NCBI GenBank assembly: GCA_016271365.2 | Contig: CM057451.1 | Span: forward strand, 364,085,501 to 364,149,500 | From: Neoceratodus forsteri | Taxonomy: Eukaryota > Chordata > Ceratodontiformes > Ceratodontidae | Direction: 5' to 3' | Length of the DNA: 64,000 nucleotides | In this document: one piece after another, positions 1-10,617 of the stretch | Position numbering within the stretch: the first letter of the stretch is position 1 | How the letters are laid out: each line of letters opens with the position of its first letter | Notes under the pieces: generated by a model | Told to the model about the DNA's origin: nothing | What the model saw: only the letters and a program-made list of their open reading frames with translations | Database searches by the model: none | Position numbers and translations under genes: made by a program

Positions 1-1253
1 CAAGTTGTTGAATTTGTGGTATCACAGTCAGTTGTCTTAAAGCACTATGTCATAAACACATTATAAGGCCCTCACCTCAGCCTTGTACACAGACATTACG
101 AAGGCCCTAGCAGAAATGTACTGTAAACCATGAAAAAGACAGCTGCACATTTCTTAATGTATTTTTAGATTAAACTGCAACGGAATAAATTAAGTTTCTA
201 AAAGTACAAACTAAAGGACATATACCTGCTCTAAAATATTTTAACTATGAGCTATTTTCATAAATCAAATCAGCTTGTCTGTTTCACATTAAACGGGGAT
301 CCAGATCCTTTCTATTCAGAATGAGACAGCCATAGGTCTTAGAGGTGTTAACAGTGCCCTTCTTCAGATGAGGGTTTGTGGAATCTCCAAAGTAAAGAGA
401 TTTTAGCTGTATTGATCATTGGAAAACAGGAGTTGCTGGATAGTTTGATACTTTTTATTGGACTTGTGCAGAGATGGTACAGTACACAAGTTTTCAGGGC
501 CCCACGGGTCCCTTCTTCAGGTGAATAGCAAATGAAGCAAAATAAGCTATGTTTATGTAAACAGTGATGCATTGTTTCAGGATAATTTATGACAGGATAT
601 TGAAAAGGCTTACAAGGAAGGGCGAGAAGGTGGGTGGGCAGTAAATAGTAACAGACTATAGCTTTGAGGGGATGAATCTTTAACCATCCTGTTTGGTTGC
701 CCTTAGTACACCCAAAGCTACAGTGTAATTGATGAGAATGAAAGCTGAGGCTTTTTCACTGCAGACTTGGGTTCAGAAATCCATTGCAGTAATGCCAGCA
801 GCATTGAGAAATCAGTTTGAAAGTTTGGGGACTGCTATTGAGCCTTACAGCACCCATTTCCTTCACCCTGCTATACTATACATCACCCATTGTTGTGATG
901 GGCCTTACTGCACACCCTTACCCTTCATGATGGCCTTAAAGCACCCTCTTCTCCTCATCATGATGTGTCATACAGCACTCCCATCTCTTAGTCTGTTGGG
1001 CCTTCAGCACCCCACCCCCCACCACAGTAGATTTCCTGACAGCTCATAATTCAAGCAACTGCTCAGCACCAGACTTCTGAACAGCATCATCTCAATGAAA
1101 AGATGGAGGTGGGTTGTGTCACATTTGACCTGTTATCCAGTTTGTTTGGCAGCATCTCTTACAGGAATGTTCCCGAGTTATAGGGAATGATATTGCATGT
1201 TAAACTGCCATCCAAACTAGCATTCATTACTTCAGAAATAAGGCAGAAACAGG
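1..1253. other. No gene; degenerate repeats
   Basis: I see no supportable gene here. Around 355-370 and 505-520 there are two antisense copies of a CCTGAAGAAGGG-type motif. They sit near an antisense AATAAAAAGTATC stretch (445-460), which resembles the 3' end of an old interspersed repeat. Between about 840 and 1,015 the phrase GGCCTTA-CAGCACCC recurs four times at 45-60 base spacing, like a decayed minisatellite. The 106-residue plus-strand reading frame over this area follows the repeat and has no recognisable domain. Confidence 0.4.
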
Positions 1254-1944
1254 CAAGACAATTTTATTTGTATAGCACCCTACTATAAAGGCTCAGGGCA
1301 CCTAACGAACAGCAGTCAAATAAAATAATAAGAAAGCATTTTCAATAATAAATCCATCCTGAATACATTTCTGAGCTACAGGTCCAGCCTGATTAGACAT
1401 CTGAATCAAATGCAAGTTCAAAAAGATGACTTTTCAAGCTCCGTTTAAACACTTCCACCCAGCTGCAACTCTTTAGATGGTATGGGAGAGAGTTCCAAAT
1501 TGTTGGTGTCACCACCAAGAAAGCCTGATCTCTGGACAGTTTCAGACAGGATTTCAGGACAGCTAATAACTATTCTTCAGTGGTGCGGAGAGAGCAGGCA
1601 AGAGCGTACCAAGCCAAGATGTCTTTAAAATAGGCAGGGCCTGAACTATGCATGCTAACAGAGCAGGTATGCCACCTAATTGGAAGCCAGTGCAGCAGCC
1701 ACAGCACAGCTATAATGTGATTCCTGTATTAACTTGCGACCAACCTGGCCATGGTATTCTGCACAGCTGCAGGTGACCTACCAAACCTCTAGATAGCCCT
1801 AGATACAGAACATTGCAGTAATCAAATCTGAGGTCACAAAGGCATGAACTACGGTCAGCAGGTCCCCTTGCACTAGGTACGGTCTTATCTAGGAGATATT
1901 CCTCTCAGTTGGAAAAATCCACTGTGGACCACCACTGACACCTG
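1254..1944 (-). pseudogene. L2-like LINE, 3' end and RT C-terminus
   Basis: Read on the minus strand this is the C-terminal part of an L2-like reverse transcriptase followed by the 3' UTR. Recognisable pieces are RFDYCNVLYLGL, a decayed copy of the family's R-L-D-Y-C-N-ALY-LGL block, then a tryptophan-rich stretch and a final KVIFLNLHL. The reading frame has several stops and shifts, so it is dead. The LINE 3' terminus is at the left edge, near a TTTTATTTGTATAGC stretch read on plus. The same C-terminal block occurs in the sense L2 copy at about 15,990-16,480, which supports the family call. The protein continues to the right beyond the foldback element, at 3,653. Confidence 0.75.
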
Positions 1945-3652
1945 GGGCTCAATTCACAAAACATTTCCCCCACACAAACCTGGTTTTGCATTGAGCTGGT
2001 ATTCACAAAAGCCCAGTTTGTGCCCACAAACTGGGGTTGCACTGGGGCAAAGTGTGAAGGGGCTACAATGTAAATGAGGGGGCGGGGACATGCATATCAG
2101 CACTGCCCGATTCACAAAGCATTTGCTTTGTGCAAGGGCCTCTTGAGTGGTCCCCTTGCATGGAGCAAATACCGCCGACCAAAACCTGGTGGTGTCCCAT
2201 GCAATCCTAATGACTGGCAGAGGTATTGCTGCCCCCCCACAACCGCCAATCACCGACCAGAGTAAAATCCAAAATGTTTCCTTTATGGCTAGTGGTCCCT
2301 CCCCTGCTGATCACCGTCCAGTTTAGAAAAACAAATATCTGTCTGGTGGCTAGTGGTCCCTCCCCCCACCAATTGGCATCCTGTTTAGAGGAAAACATAT
2401 CTCCCTGGTGACTAGCGGTCCTCTCCCCACCGATCACCTGCCCAATAGATATAAAGATTGTCCTGGTGTCTGGTGCGCCCCAATGCTGACACCTCGTATA
2501 ATAATGTGACACATTTCACTGGTGGTCTAGCAGATCCCCCACCTATCCCAATCCCTGTAGTGACCACACTCTACCCTGGTGGTCTAGAGCACCTCTCCCC
2601 ATCCTGGTAGGGAGTGACCCACCATCCCCCCAGTCTGACTCCCAGCCAGTGACCAGCTCAGCACTCTTCTCTTCACCACAGCTGGCTGCCAACTGAACTG
2701 TCACTGAGCACCTACTGTATACGTTATGCACTCAGTGACATTGACTTACAGCTCAGTCAATCAGTGTCACTGAGTGAGTACTGTACACCGTAGGCACTCA
2801 GTGACAGCTCAATTGGCTCCCAACTGTGGCGGAAAGAGGAGGGCTGTGCTGGTTGCCAGCTGGGGGTCAGGTCGGGAGGAGCAGGATGGTGGGTCATTCC
2901 CTGCCAGAGTGGGGGGTCCAGTAGACCACCAGTATGGTTTACAGTCACTATACGGGGATCGAGACAAGGTGTGGATGCTGAACCACCAAGAAATGTGTCA
3001 CATCTATGAGGGTCAGGGATGGAGTGGGGGTTACACTGGTTGCCAGGGACAATTTTTTTACATCTATTTGGTGGGTGATTGGGACGGGGAGGAAGGGACC
3101 ACTAGACACCAGGGAAATATGTTTTCCTCTAAACAGGACAGTGACTGGTGATCGAGGAAGGGGAGGGACCACCGGGCCACGAGGAACATGTCTTTTTTTT
3201 TCATCAAGGGACTGGCAATTGGTGATGGGGGGGGACCACTAGCCACCACGGACTGTTTATGTATTTCTCAGGATGGCAAGTAGCGATGGGGGGCTGCACT
3301 ACACTCGCCGCAGCCTATGCAAATGGACCCATAGTGGGCAGCATGCAAATGGCCATCTAGCACCTTGCATTCCCAATGGCCTGATTTGAATGGCTTATTT
3401 TGTGAACAGGAAATAGCGCTCCTGCACTATTCATTGTGGGGCCATGCTCCTGGCTGCATGTTGGGCTGCTGCTACTGGGGTTGCATTTGTGGTACTGGTA
3501 TTACTGCTGCCTTGGACTACCACTATTCACAGTCCGATAGTGTGGTGTGCTATCTGACTGTGAATAGCAATTTTGGACACCTGGGCAACCGCAAAGTGCA
3601 ACACAAAATGTTGTGTTGCCTTTGTAAGTTTTTATGAATCGAGGCCCTGATA
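1945..3652. mobile_element. 1.7 kb foldback element with repeat-filled arms
   Basis: The two halves are roughly reverse complements around a centre near 2,745. The outer ends are GGGGCTCAATTCAC on the left and, reverse-complemented, AGGGCCTCGATTCAT on the right. Each arm contains several diverged units of about 75-80 bases built on CTGGTGGCTAGTGGTCCCTCCCC and gatCACC; on the right they are inverted. The element interrupts an L2 reverse transcriptase, because L2 coding resumes on both sides. The flanks TGACACCTG and TGATAGTCT could be a decayed 9-base target duplication, which would suit a Mutator-like origin, but that is weak. No transposase ORF is visible, so this is a non-autonomous element. 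The short ORFs here are by-products of the repeat units. Confidence 0.75.
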
Positions 3653-5395
3653 GTCTAGCATCAGCCATGAGTAGAAAGTGACTTCCAGATTCTTAACCCT
3701 ATCTATAGCTGTCAGAAGTGTACCATTCTGAGACAGAATTCTGACAGTACCACTTGATCGGATTTAGACTCAGTCAGCAAAAGCTATCCAATCAGTGATT
3801 CTCTTAAGGCAGAATTCCACCACAGATACCACCTCTCACCTGTATGATGAAAAGGTCATGTATAGTTCAGTATCATCTGCCTAGCAGTGAAAACTCACCC
3901 CGTACTGCCTAACTGCCCTACTGACAGTATATACACCGCAAACAACATAGGCACAATTAAGTCCCGAGGAACACAACAGATGACCGCAACCAGCTGTGAC
4001 AAGAAAGTTTCTATTGCAACCGGTTGTCCCGGTGAGTCTGTCCCGATGAATCCTTTGTATTCCTCAAGACAAGTAATCAAAACCCCATGGTCTATAGTGC
4101 AAATGCTGATAAGAGATCGAGGAGGATGACCATTCAGTGCTCCCCCCATCTCTTGCTAAGAGCAGATCATCAAATACCTTGATGAGTGTTTTCTCTGTAC
4201 TGTGGTGAGCCCTGAAACTGATTGGAGAGGTTAATATATATCAAAACTCTTAAGGTGAGCCTCCAGTTGTGTCACCAATACCTTCTCAATAAGCACCTCT
4301 GGATCCAAAGATGGTTTCATTAAGGGTGATCTCACCACTGCTTTTTTAAGAGCTGATGGGAAACAGCCTTTTCTTAAGAAACCCTGGACAATGCGGGCAA
4401 ACAGCAGAACTAGGGTTACCTGGCAGTCAATCAGCAACTGGGTGGGCTCTGGCTCTGACGTACAGTAGGTGGGGCACAGTGCCACAATCACCCTGAGCAA
4501 CTCCTCCATAACAGCTGGTTGGAACTCATTCCAGACCATTGGATTTCTCACGCACCTCTCCTCTCCTTCACTGCTGGCACCTGACAGGCCACCTGTTGAG
4601 ATTTCAGCCCAAATGAAGGACAACCTGTCCAGGAAGAAAGACCAAAACTCCACACCTTTCTTGAGATAAAGCCTCACCAGACTCTAGACAGTAAGGATGG
4701 AGTAACCTGTTCACAGTGTGGAAAAGTTGAGTGGATCTATTTCCTCCTGGGGTAATAATCCACGACAGGAGCGCTGCCTTTTTTAGGGTTATTGCCTTCT
4801 GATAATCGTTCTAATGGGACCTCAGAGCCATTCTGTCCTCCACCAAGCCTTATCTTTTCCAGGAATGCTACAACTGCTGCCCTATTGCCTTCAGCCACTT
4901 CAGTTTATAGGTGGCACAGGTCAGTGTGATAGGAGTACAGTGCAGCCAGAATGGCAGAATTATAGCCATCAACAGTCACCTCCATGGCTCCACCACATGC
5001 TGCCTCCATACCTGAGATGTCCAGCACCACCAGGAACCTTTCTAGTACCAGATCACATTTAGGATGGTACTCAATCATCTCCACTGGGGGAGGGTCATTT
5101 TTAATGGACTCCTGCCTAAAAACTAACTGCATGGTGATCTGACCACCCCAGTGGATCCATCCATCCATCCAAAATGTTCAGCTCCAGGGAAACGAGGTCC
5201 AGGGTGTGGCCATGTTGCAGGTTGCAGTGGAAACAGCTTGTGAGAAGCCAATTGAGTCCATTAACTGGAGAAATTGCTGAGCAAATTGCAAAGTTTCATC
5301 ACCAACCCAAACATTAAACAAAGTCAGGTTGGAGCATTCAACAATAGGTAGATGATGAAATTCGCAAATTCCTGTAGGAACTGCTGATGTTCTTT
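3653..5395 (-). pseudogene. L2-like LINE RT and endonuclease part, unit 1
   Basis: The minus strand encodes the middle of an L2-like ORF2 in several frames. Near 3,880 there is a YADD-type box (here ADDTELYMTF). Near 3,900-4,090 lie a VPRDLIVPMLFAVY block, equivalent to GVPQGSVLSPMLF, and a TIDHGVL block equivalent to FDTVDHG. Around 4,230-4,330 is VLIEKVLVTQLEAHLKSFDIY. Farther upstream, about 4,905-5,390, is the C-terminal side of the apurinic-type endonuclease, with an FLQLMDSIGFSQAVSTAT stretch. Stops and shifts break every frame. The same segment recurs at 7,645-9,835 and 17,232-17,643, each time joined to DIRS sequence at the same places. Confidence 0.8.
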
Positions 5396-5645
5396 GAGGA
5401 TTTCTCCATCCATTGATCCACATCATGGAACTGTAAACTGTAGGCGTTAGGACCAGCCAGAAATTTTTGCAGGCTGGGGCAGCCCATGTCGATGTGCCTC
5501 GTCGATGCATATATAACATGGGCTTCTCCTGCATGCCTTAGTTCTTTCTTCTACTATCAACCACTTGGCAGTCCACTGCTGCAGACAAATGCCATCAAAC
5601 TTTTGCAAGCATTCGCTAATGCTGCTACTTCTTCAGATTTGTTAA
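5395..5645 (+). repeat. DIRS left terminal region, unit 1
   Basis: Beginning near TTGATCCACATCATGGAAC, this 250-base stretch is related to 9,835-10,042. It is also related, in inverted orientation, to 57,050-57,253. Shared blocks are CATCATGGAACTGTA, GCAGGCTGGGGC and CAGCATGCCTCAGTT, here in diverged form. The copies on either side of the DIRS coding sequence point in opposite directions, as expected of DIRS inverted terminal repeats. On the left it abuts antisense L2, and on the right the first codons of DIRS gag. The exact L2/DIRS boundary is uncertain by about 40 bases. Confidence 0.65.
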
Positions 5646-7645
5646 TTTAAACTTTCTTTTATGCTGCTACTGAAGGACAAGGAACTACTACTCCTTTATT
5701 ACCATTGTGGCAACGTTAAAATTTATAAAGATGAAAACCACTTTGTTTGTATCCATTGCCTCTGTATAGACCACAGCATTATTTATTTATTGATTTATTT
5801 TTTTTATTTATTTATTCATTACAAATCAGGTTTACAACCTTTGAGTCGGAGACTCATTTACAAAGGCACCTGGTCGTGGCGGGGTAGACATCAAGACAGT
5901 TATTGCAGTGCAGATGAAAACAGAGGATAACATTACAGGTGCAGTAAAAGGAACATTTAACATAGATACACTTAGGTTACATAATGTAGTAGTCTGTATG
6001 TTACTTAGGTTGCATAGTGTTACAAAATTGTGAGTTACACTCATGGATATAGTAGGTCCTCAGAGAAGACAGCGGGTTACATCCCTGTTTGGACCTAGTA
6101 GGGAAAGAGTGGGTCTGGGGGAGGGAAACCTGCTCAAGTTTGCCAGGGATTTAACCAAGCAACCAGGAGACATCACAAGAAGGCTTTAGAAAAAGTAAAG
6201 AGACAGGTTGCAGTGAAGGTGGCTTTACCGTCGACAACTGCTTCTCTTCCCGGATCACCGTCAGCCTGTTGATCCCCCAATCGACAGCAGCTGTAGCTGA
6301 CTCATCGAAGAAAAAGGATAAGTCTTCGAAACTGATGGAAAAACACTGCCATTCTGAAAAGGACAAGTGCCAGAAGGATAAGGACGCTTCTCCAGACCAT
6401 TGCTGTTCACCTATTAGATGTGGTAAGTCTACAGATAAAGATGGATCCCAGGCTCTGGCTGTGAGGTCTTCCATCCCCCCAGACTGTCTCTCAGACACCT
6501 AGAACACAGTCCAGCATCGACTCATCCTTCCTGCCTGGGGATTCACAGCCAATTCTGCCATAGGGCACTGTCCTGGTGATGGCTCAGCCATTACCGACCC
6601 CTTCAGGCTTTGATAGTGTGTACAGGCATTGCTTCAAACAATGTCAAAGCTATTTCAGTGCCTGCCACCACTTGCACCATCAATGCCTGTTCCATCAGCA
6701 CCTCTGGCTTGCCTGGTTTTGGCATTACTGTCGACAGTCGCATTTTCTGTCCCACCCGCTATGCTAGACCAGACCAGATCGGTCACCATTGATGGGATTG
6801 TTGCATCTGCTTCTGCTTATTTGTTTCTCCTCCCATCAACCCTCAGCCAATGTTGGTTGACATCAGCGATGAGATGGAATATAATCCAGAATATTGGAAG
6901 GAGGAGGCCATAGATGATGAAGAAGAGGTCATAGATGTAGTTAGCTCAAGCTCCATTCTATCATCTTGCTCCGAGGAGAATGTGAAAAAGACACATAGAT
7001 CTCATCCTGAAGATGCCTCTTTCAAGTCTTCCTTAAACAGGTTCAGGCTAAACTGGGATTCCAAGCTGAAGAGGAGGATTCTTCCAAGAAAAATCTCTAG
7101 GAGTTTTTGAAAGTTTCTGCCTCTCTTACAGTGATTGTTCCTCCTGTGCATTCTGCACTTGAGAATGCTACTTTGACAGCCTGGCACAGACCTGTTCAAT
7201 TGCCAGCAGTTTCCAGGAAGGTGTATAAACAATATCCAGCCCCTACTGCAAAGCAATATTATTCTTCACAGCCTGATACAGTCTGACTGGTAATTAAGCA
7301 TTGCACGGCAGATCCAAGATCCTCAAGCACATGAGCTCTCTTCCTCCAGGCAATAAGTGAAGGAAGCTGGCTGTGATAGACAAGAGAACAGTTGCTTCTG
7401 CTTCCCTAGGCTTAAGAATTGCTGACTATCAGGCATATATGATTAAATATTAGAACTGCATTGGAAGACAAGGGCAACTCTGGCTGAAAACTTGCTGGAA
7501 CTATAGCTAATGGCCAAGAAGCTGGTAAGCACCTACTCAGACCAGCCTATGATGCCTCTGATGCTGCAGCCAGGGCTGCTTCCTCTGTGATTTGCCTCCA
7601 TTGCCACTTTTGGCTTAAAGTGGCTATTTTGTTCTCTGATGTGCA
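5645..7645 (+). pseudogene. DIRS gag-like ORF1, unit 1
   Basis: This is the first of three copies of the same ORF1. It opens with a cysteine motif (YHCGNVKIYKDENHFVCIHC), which looks like a small metal-binding knuckle at the N-terminus of DIRS gag. A 350-base insertion follows. The frame resumes with a Lys/Ser/Asp-rich tract (6,269-6,500) and an acidic tract (EAIDDEEEVIDVV, 6,890-6,935). A basic patch follows (KLKRRILPRK, 7,060-7,090), and then a conserved C-terminal region with remnants of GLRIADYQAYM and ANGQEAGKHLL. Frameshifts are numerous. At 7,645 the ORF stops abruptly and antisense L2 begins, exactly as at 17,232. The intact continuation of gag is seen only in unit 3 at 36,000-36,350. 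Confidence 0.7.
5780..6129 (-). mobile_element. Short retroelement with (AAAT)n tail
   Basis: A T-rich head (TTATTTATTTATT) followed by ACCTTTGAGTCGGAGACTC interrupts DIRS gag between GACCACAGCAT and TGCTCAAGTTTGCC. In the minus sense it is a retroelement 3' end with an (AAAT)n tail. The same CTTTGAGTC-AGACTCATTTACAAAGG block occurs after an ATTT run at 59,868-60,010. It is probably a SINE or a 5'-truncated LINE; I cannot name the family. Confidence 0.6.
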
Positions 7646-7943
7646 GCAAACCACTTCAAGGTTGTCCCAGCGAGTCTTCCTTGTTCCTTAAGAGGATCCA
7701 TCAAAAACTTCATGGTCCACAGTGTAAAGGCTGATAAGAGATCGAGGAGGAAAACAATTGAGTACTCCTTCCATCTCTTCCTAAGAGCAGATCATTAGAT
7801 ACCTTGACAAGTGCTGTCTGTGTACTGTGGCAAGCCTTGAAACCCAATTGGAGAGACTCATAGATGTCAAAACTCTCAAACTGATTCTCCAGCTGTGATG
7901 CCACCATCTTCTCGATAACCTTTCCCAAAAAAGTCACCAAATC
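7645..7943 (-). pseudogene. L2-like LINE RT fragment, unit 2 left part
   Basis: The minus strand reads VTFLGKVIEKMVASQLENQF followed by FDIYESLQLGFKACHSTQTALV, the classic L2 block before the first RT catalytic motif. It joins DIRS gag on its left at the same point seen at 17,232. On its right it is cut by a plus-strand CR1 3' end and resumes at 8,645. Confidence 0.8.
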
Positions 7944-8644
7944 TGTGGAAGAAAAGGATCTGGGGATTACCATCAAGATTAACCTGAAACACTCAGCACA
8001 CTTCATGAGAGCAGCAGCAAAAGCAAATCAGATGCTGGGCTGCATAGCCAGGAGGACTACCAGCAGGAAGGCGAAGGTTGTACTACTGTTGTACAGGTTA
8101 TTGTTAAGACTGCACCTAGAGTACATTGGGCAGTATTGGTGCCCTTAAGAAGGATGTCAGCTTTCTACGGACAGTCCAGAGAAGAGCAACCAAGATGATC
8201 CAGGGCTAACAGGGCAATGAGGAGAAGCTCAAGGGGCTCAATGTGTACTCCCTTGAATATAGAAGGGAGAGGGGAGATATAATCAAGATCATCAAATAAC
8301 CTTAAAGCTATTAACAGGGTGAATACAGAGGGCCTCTTCAGTCATAATGGGAACAAGTCCACTAGGGGACATAGCCTAAAACTGGCAGGGGGAAGATTCA
8401 AGAGACAAATGAGGAGACACTTTTTCACCAAGAGAGTGGTGGCCAAGTGGGACAAATTTCCATAGGAAGTGGTCTCCCTGAAAATTATGGATAGCTTCAA
8501 GAGAGAATGGGACAGAATGAAGGGAAGGTTGCTGTGGGGGGAGGGGCTGTGGGGGGGTCCCAGTGTAGACATGGAGAACCTGCACAAATGAGCAGATGAG
8601 ATAGTCCACAAGGCCTCTATCTGCTGTTATGTTTGTATGTTCAT
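7944..8644 (+). pseudogene. CR1-like LINE, 5'-truncated 3' end
   Basis: The plus strand starts inside the CR1 reverse-transcriptase thumb region with EKDLGITIKINLKHSAHF. It continues through ANQMLGCIARRTTSRKAKVV, LHLEYIGQYW and a decayed ERRGDIIKIIK block, then a 3' UTR ending near CTGTTATGTTTGTATGTTC. Several stops are present. It splits an antisense L2 copy cleanly: L2 reads CTTTCCCAAAAAAGTCACC before it and GGAGGTGTGGGATTAGCC after it. In unit 3 these two phrases are adjacent (17,500-17,560). That makes the insertion younger than the unit duplication. Confidence 0.85.
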
Positions 8645-9835
8645 TAGAAATGGAGGTGTGGGATTAGCCTATAGTTGGCTAGCACCTCTGGATCCAAAGA
8701 TGGCTTCTTTAAGAGCAGTTTCACCACAGCTTTTTTAAGAGTCAGTAGGAAAAGCCCTTTGTTTATGAACAGTGGACAATGTGGGCAAACAGTGGACCCA
8801 GAGTTACCTGACAGTCAATCAGCAACTGGGTGGGCCCTGCATCGGACATGTAGTAGGTGGGACACAGTGCTGCAATCACCCTGAGCAACTCCTCCATAAT
8901 AGCTGGCTGGAACTCCAGAACACTAGAGTTCCCACACACCTCTACCCTCCATCACTGCTGCCAGCTGACAGGCCACCTTTCGAGATTCCAGCCTGAATTC
9001 GAGGACACTGTGTCCAGGAGAAAAGACTCAAACTCCTGACACCTTTCTTGAGATAAAGTCCCACTAGAATTTAGACAGTAAGGATGAAGTAACCTGTCCA
9101 CAGTGCGAAGGAGCTGAGCAGGTCAATTTCCTCCCTGACGTAATAACCTGTGACCGGAACTGTGCCTTTTTCAGAGTTATTGCCCTCTGCTAGTCCTTGT
9201 AATGGGACCTTGGAGCCATACTGTCCTCCACCGAGCCTGACCTCTTTCAGGCATGCTGCAACCTCCACCCTGTTGCCTTCAACCACTTCAGTTCATCACT
9301 AAACCATGGCAAGCTGTGGTGGGACATCAGTGGGTGGTCATGGATCATTGCGATGGAGTCCATTTCAGCTGTAATGGCAGAATTACAGCCATCAACAACT
9401 GCCTCCACTGTTCCACCACATGCTGCCTCCATACCTGAGATGTCCAGCACCACCAGGAACCTTTCTGGTACCAGATTACATCTAGCATGGTACGCAATCA
9501 TCTTCATGTTGGGGGAGGATAGTTTTCAAGGGACCCTTTCCTGAAAACTAACTGCATGGTGACCCAACCACCACGCTGGATCCATCCTGACATCCAGGAT
9601 ATTCCGCCCCAGCAGAAAGATGAGGTCTAAGGTGTGGCTGTGTTCATAAGTAGCAGTGGAAACAACCTGTGATAGGCCCAGTGAATCCATCACATGGAGG
9701 AATTGCTAAGTAGACTGCATGGTTTCATCAACTCATACATTAAAGTCCCCCAACACAATCAGGCTTGGGGCCTTCAACGATAGGTTGATGATGAAATCCG
9801 CAAATTCTTGTAGGAACTCTTGACCTTTTCGAGGA
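8645..9835 (-). pseudogene. L2-like LINE RT/endonuclease part, unit 2 right part
   Basis: This continues the L2 copy of unit 2. Minus-strand translation gives the linker between endonuclease and RT (PWFSDELKWLKATGWRLQHA, about 9,250-9,320; TAEMDSIAMIHDHP, 9,330-9,375). It then gives the endonuclease end LIVLGDFNV (about 9,735-9,760) and FLQEFADFIINLSLK (about 9,770-9,815). GDFN is the conserved endonuclease catalytic-loop motif. The copy aligns with 4,290-5,390 over its length, with many small differences. Its right edge changes into the DIRS terminal region at the same place as unit 1. Confidence 0.82.
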
Positions 9836-10042
9836 CATTTGAGCCATATCATGGAACTGTACGCCATTAGCATTAGGACCGCCTGGAAATTATTGCAAGC
9901 TGGGGCTGCCAAAGTCGATGTACCCATTTAACGTGAGTATCCCCAGCATGCCTCAGTTCTTTCTCCTGCCGTCAACTGCTCATTAGTCCACTGCTGCTGA
10001 ATAATGCCTTTAAACTGCAAGTTCACAAACACTGCTAATTCT
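9835..10042 (+). repeat. DIRS left terminal region, unit 2
   Basis: The segment starts near TTTGAGCCATATCATGGAAC and contains GCAAGCTGGGGCTGCC and CAGCATGCCTCAGTTC. The reverse complement of 57,050-57,253 shows the same blocks in the same order. This is the best evidence in the window for a DIRS inverted terminal repeat. A TTAA-flanked MITE separates it from the start of gag. Confidence 0.7.
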
Positions 10043-10046
10043 TTAA

Positions 10047-10468
10047 AGGGATATAGTGGGAAAGTCACAGCTTTACCCAGGCACTACAAAAATGCCTGAT
10101 TAGTGTTTTCAGACGGTAACATTTTTTAACAAATAACTCTAATTGATTTTTTAGTGATTTAAACAGTGGCCATCAACTTTCACTTTCTCTTGCTGGCAGT
10201 CACCATTTCATGAGTAGCAGAGAACTTCCTGAGGTCACTTTATGCTAATATGTCCTGCCAACCAATAGCTGAGGTCAAACAGGCATATTAGCATACGGTG
10301 AGCTCAGGAAGCTCACTGCTGCTCATGAAATGACTGTTGCTAGCAACAGGAAGTGGAAGTTGTGGGTAGCTGTTCTAAATCATTAAATAAAGTTGTTACT
10401 GTCTGAAAGCACTAATTGAAAGTTTCTGTAGTCTCTGAGGAAAACTTTGTCTTTTCAATTGTTTCCCT
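10047..10468. mobile_element. TTAA-flanked MITE with internal palindrome
   Basis: This 422-base insertion is bounded by TTAA on both sides (10,043-10,046 and 10,469-10,472). It begins AGGGATATAG and ends, reverse-complemented, AGGGAAACAA. Inside, CATTTCATGAG at 10,204 and CTCATGAAATG at 10,322 are the outer edges of a 130-base imperfect palindrome. TTAA target use suggests a piggyBac- or Kolobok-type mobiliser. No ORF is present. It disrupts the leader between the DIRS terminal repeat and gag. Confidence 0.75.
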
Positions 10469-10617
10469 TTAAGTTTATGTTAAACTTTCCTTTGTACCGT
10501 CCCTGAAAGACAATGAACTGCTGTTCCATCATTGCCATTGTGGTGACGTTAAGATTTATAAAGACGATAGCCACTCCATTTGTATGTTGCCACTGTGGCA
10601 GCGTTAAGATTTATAAA

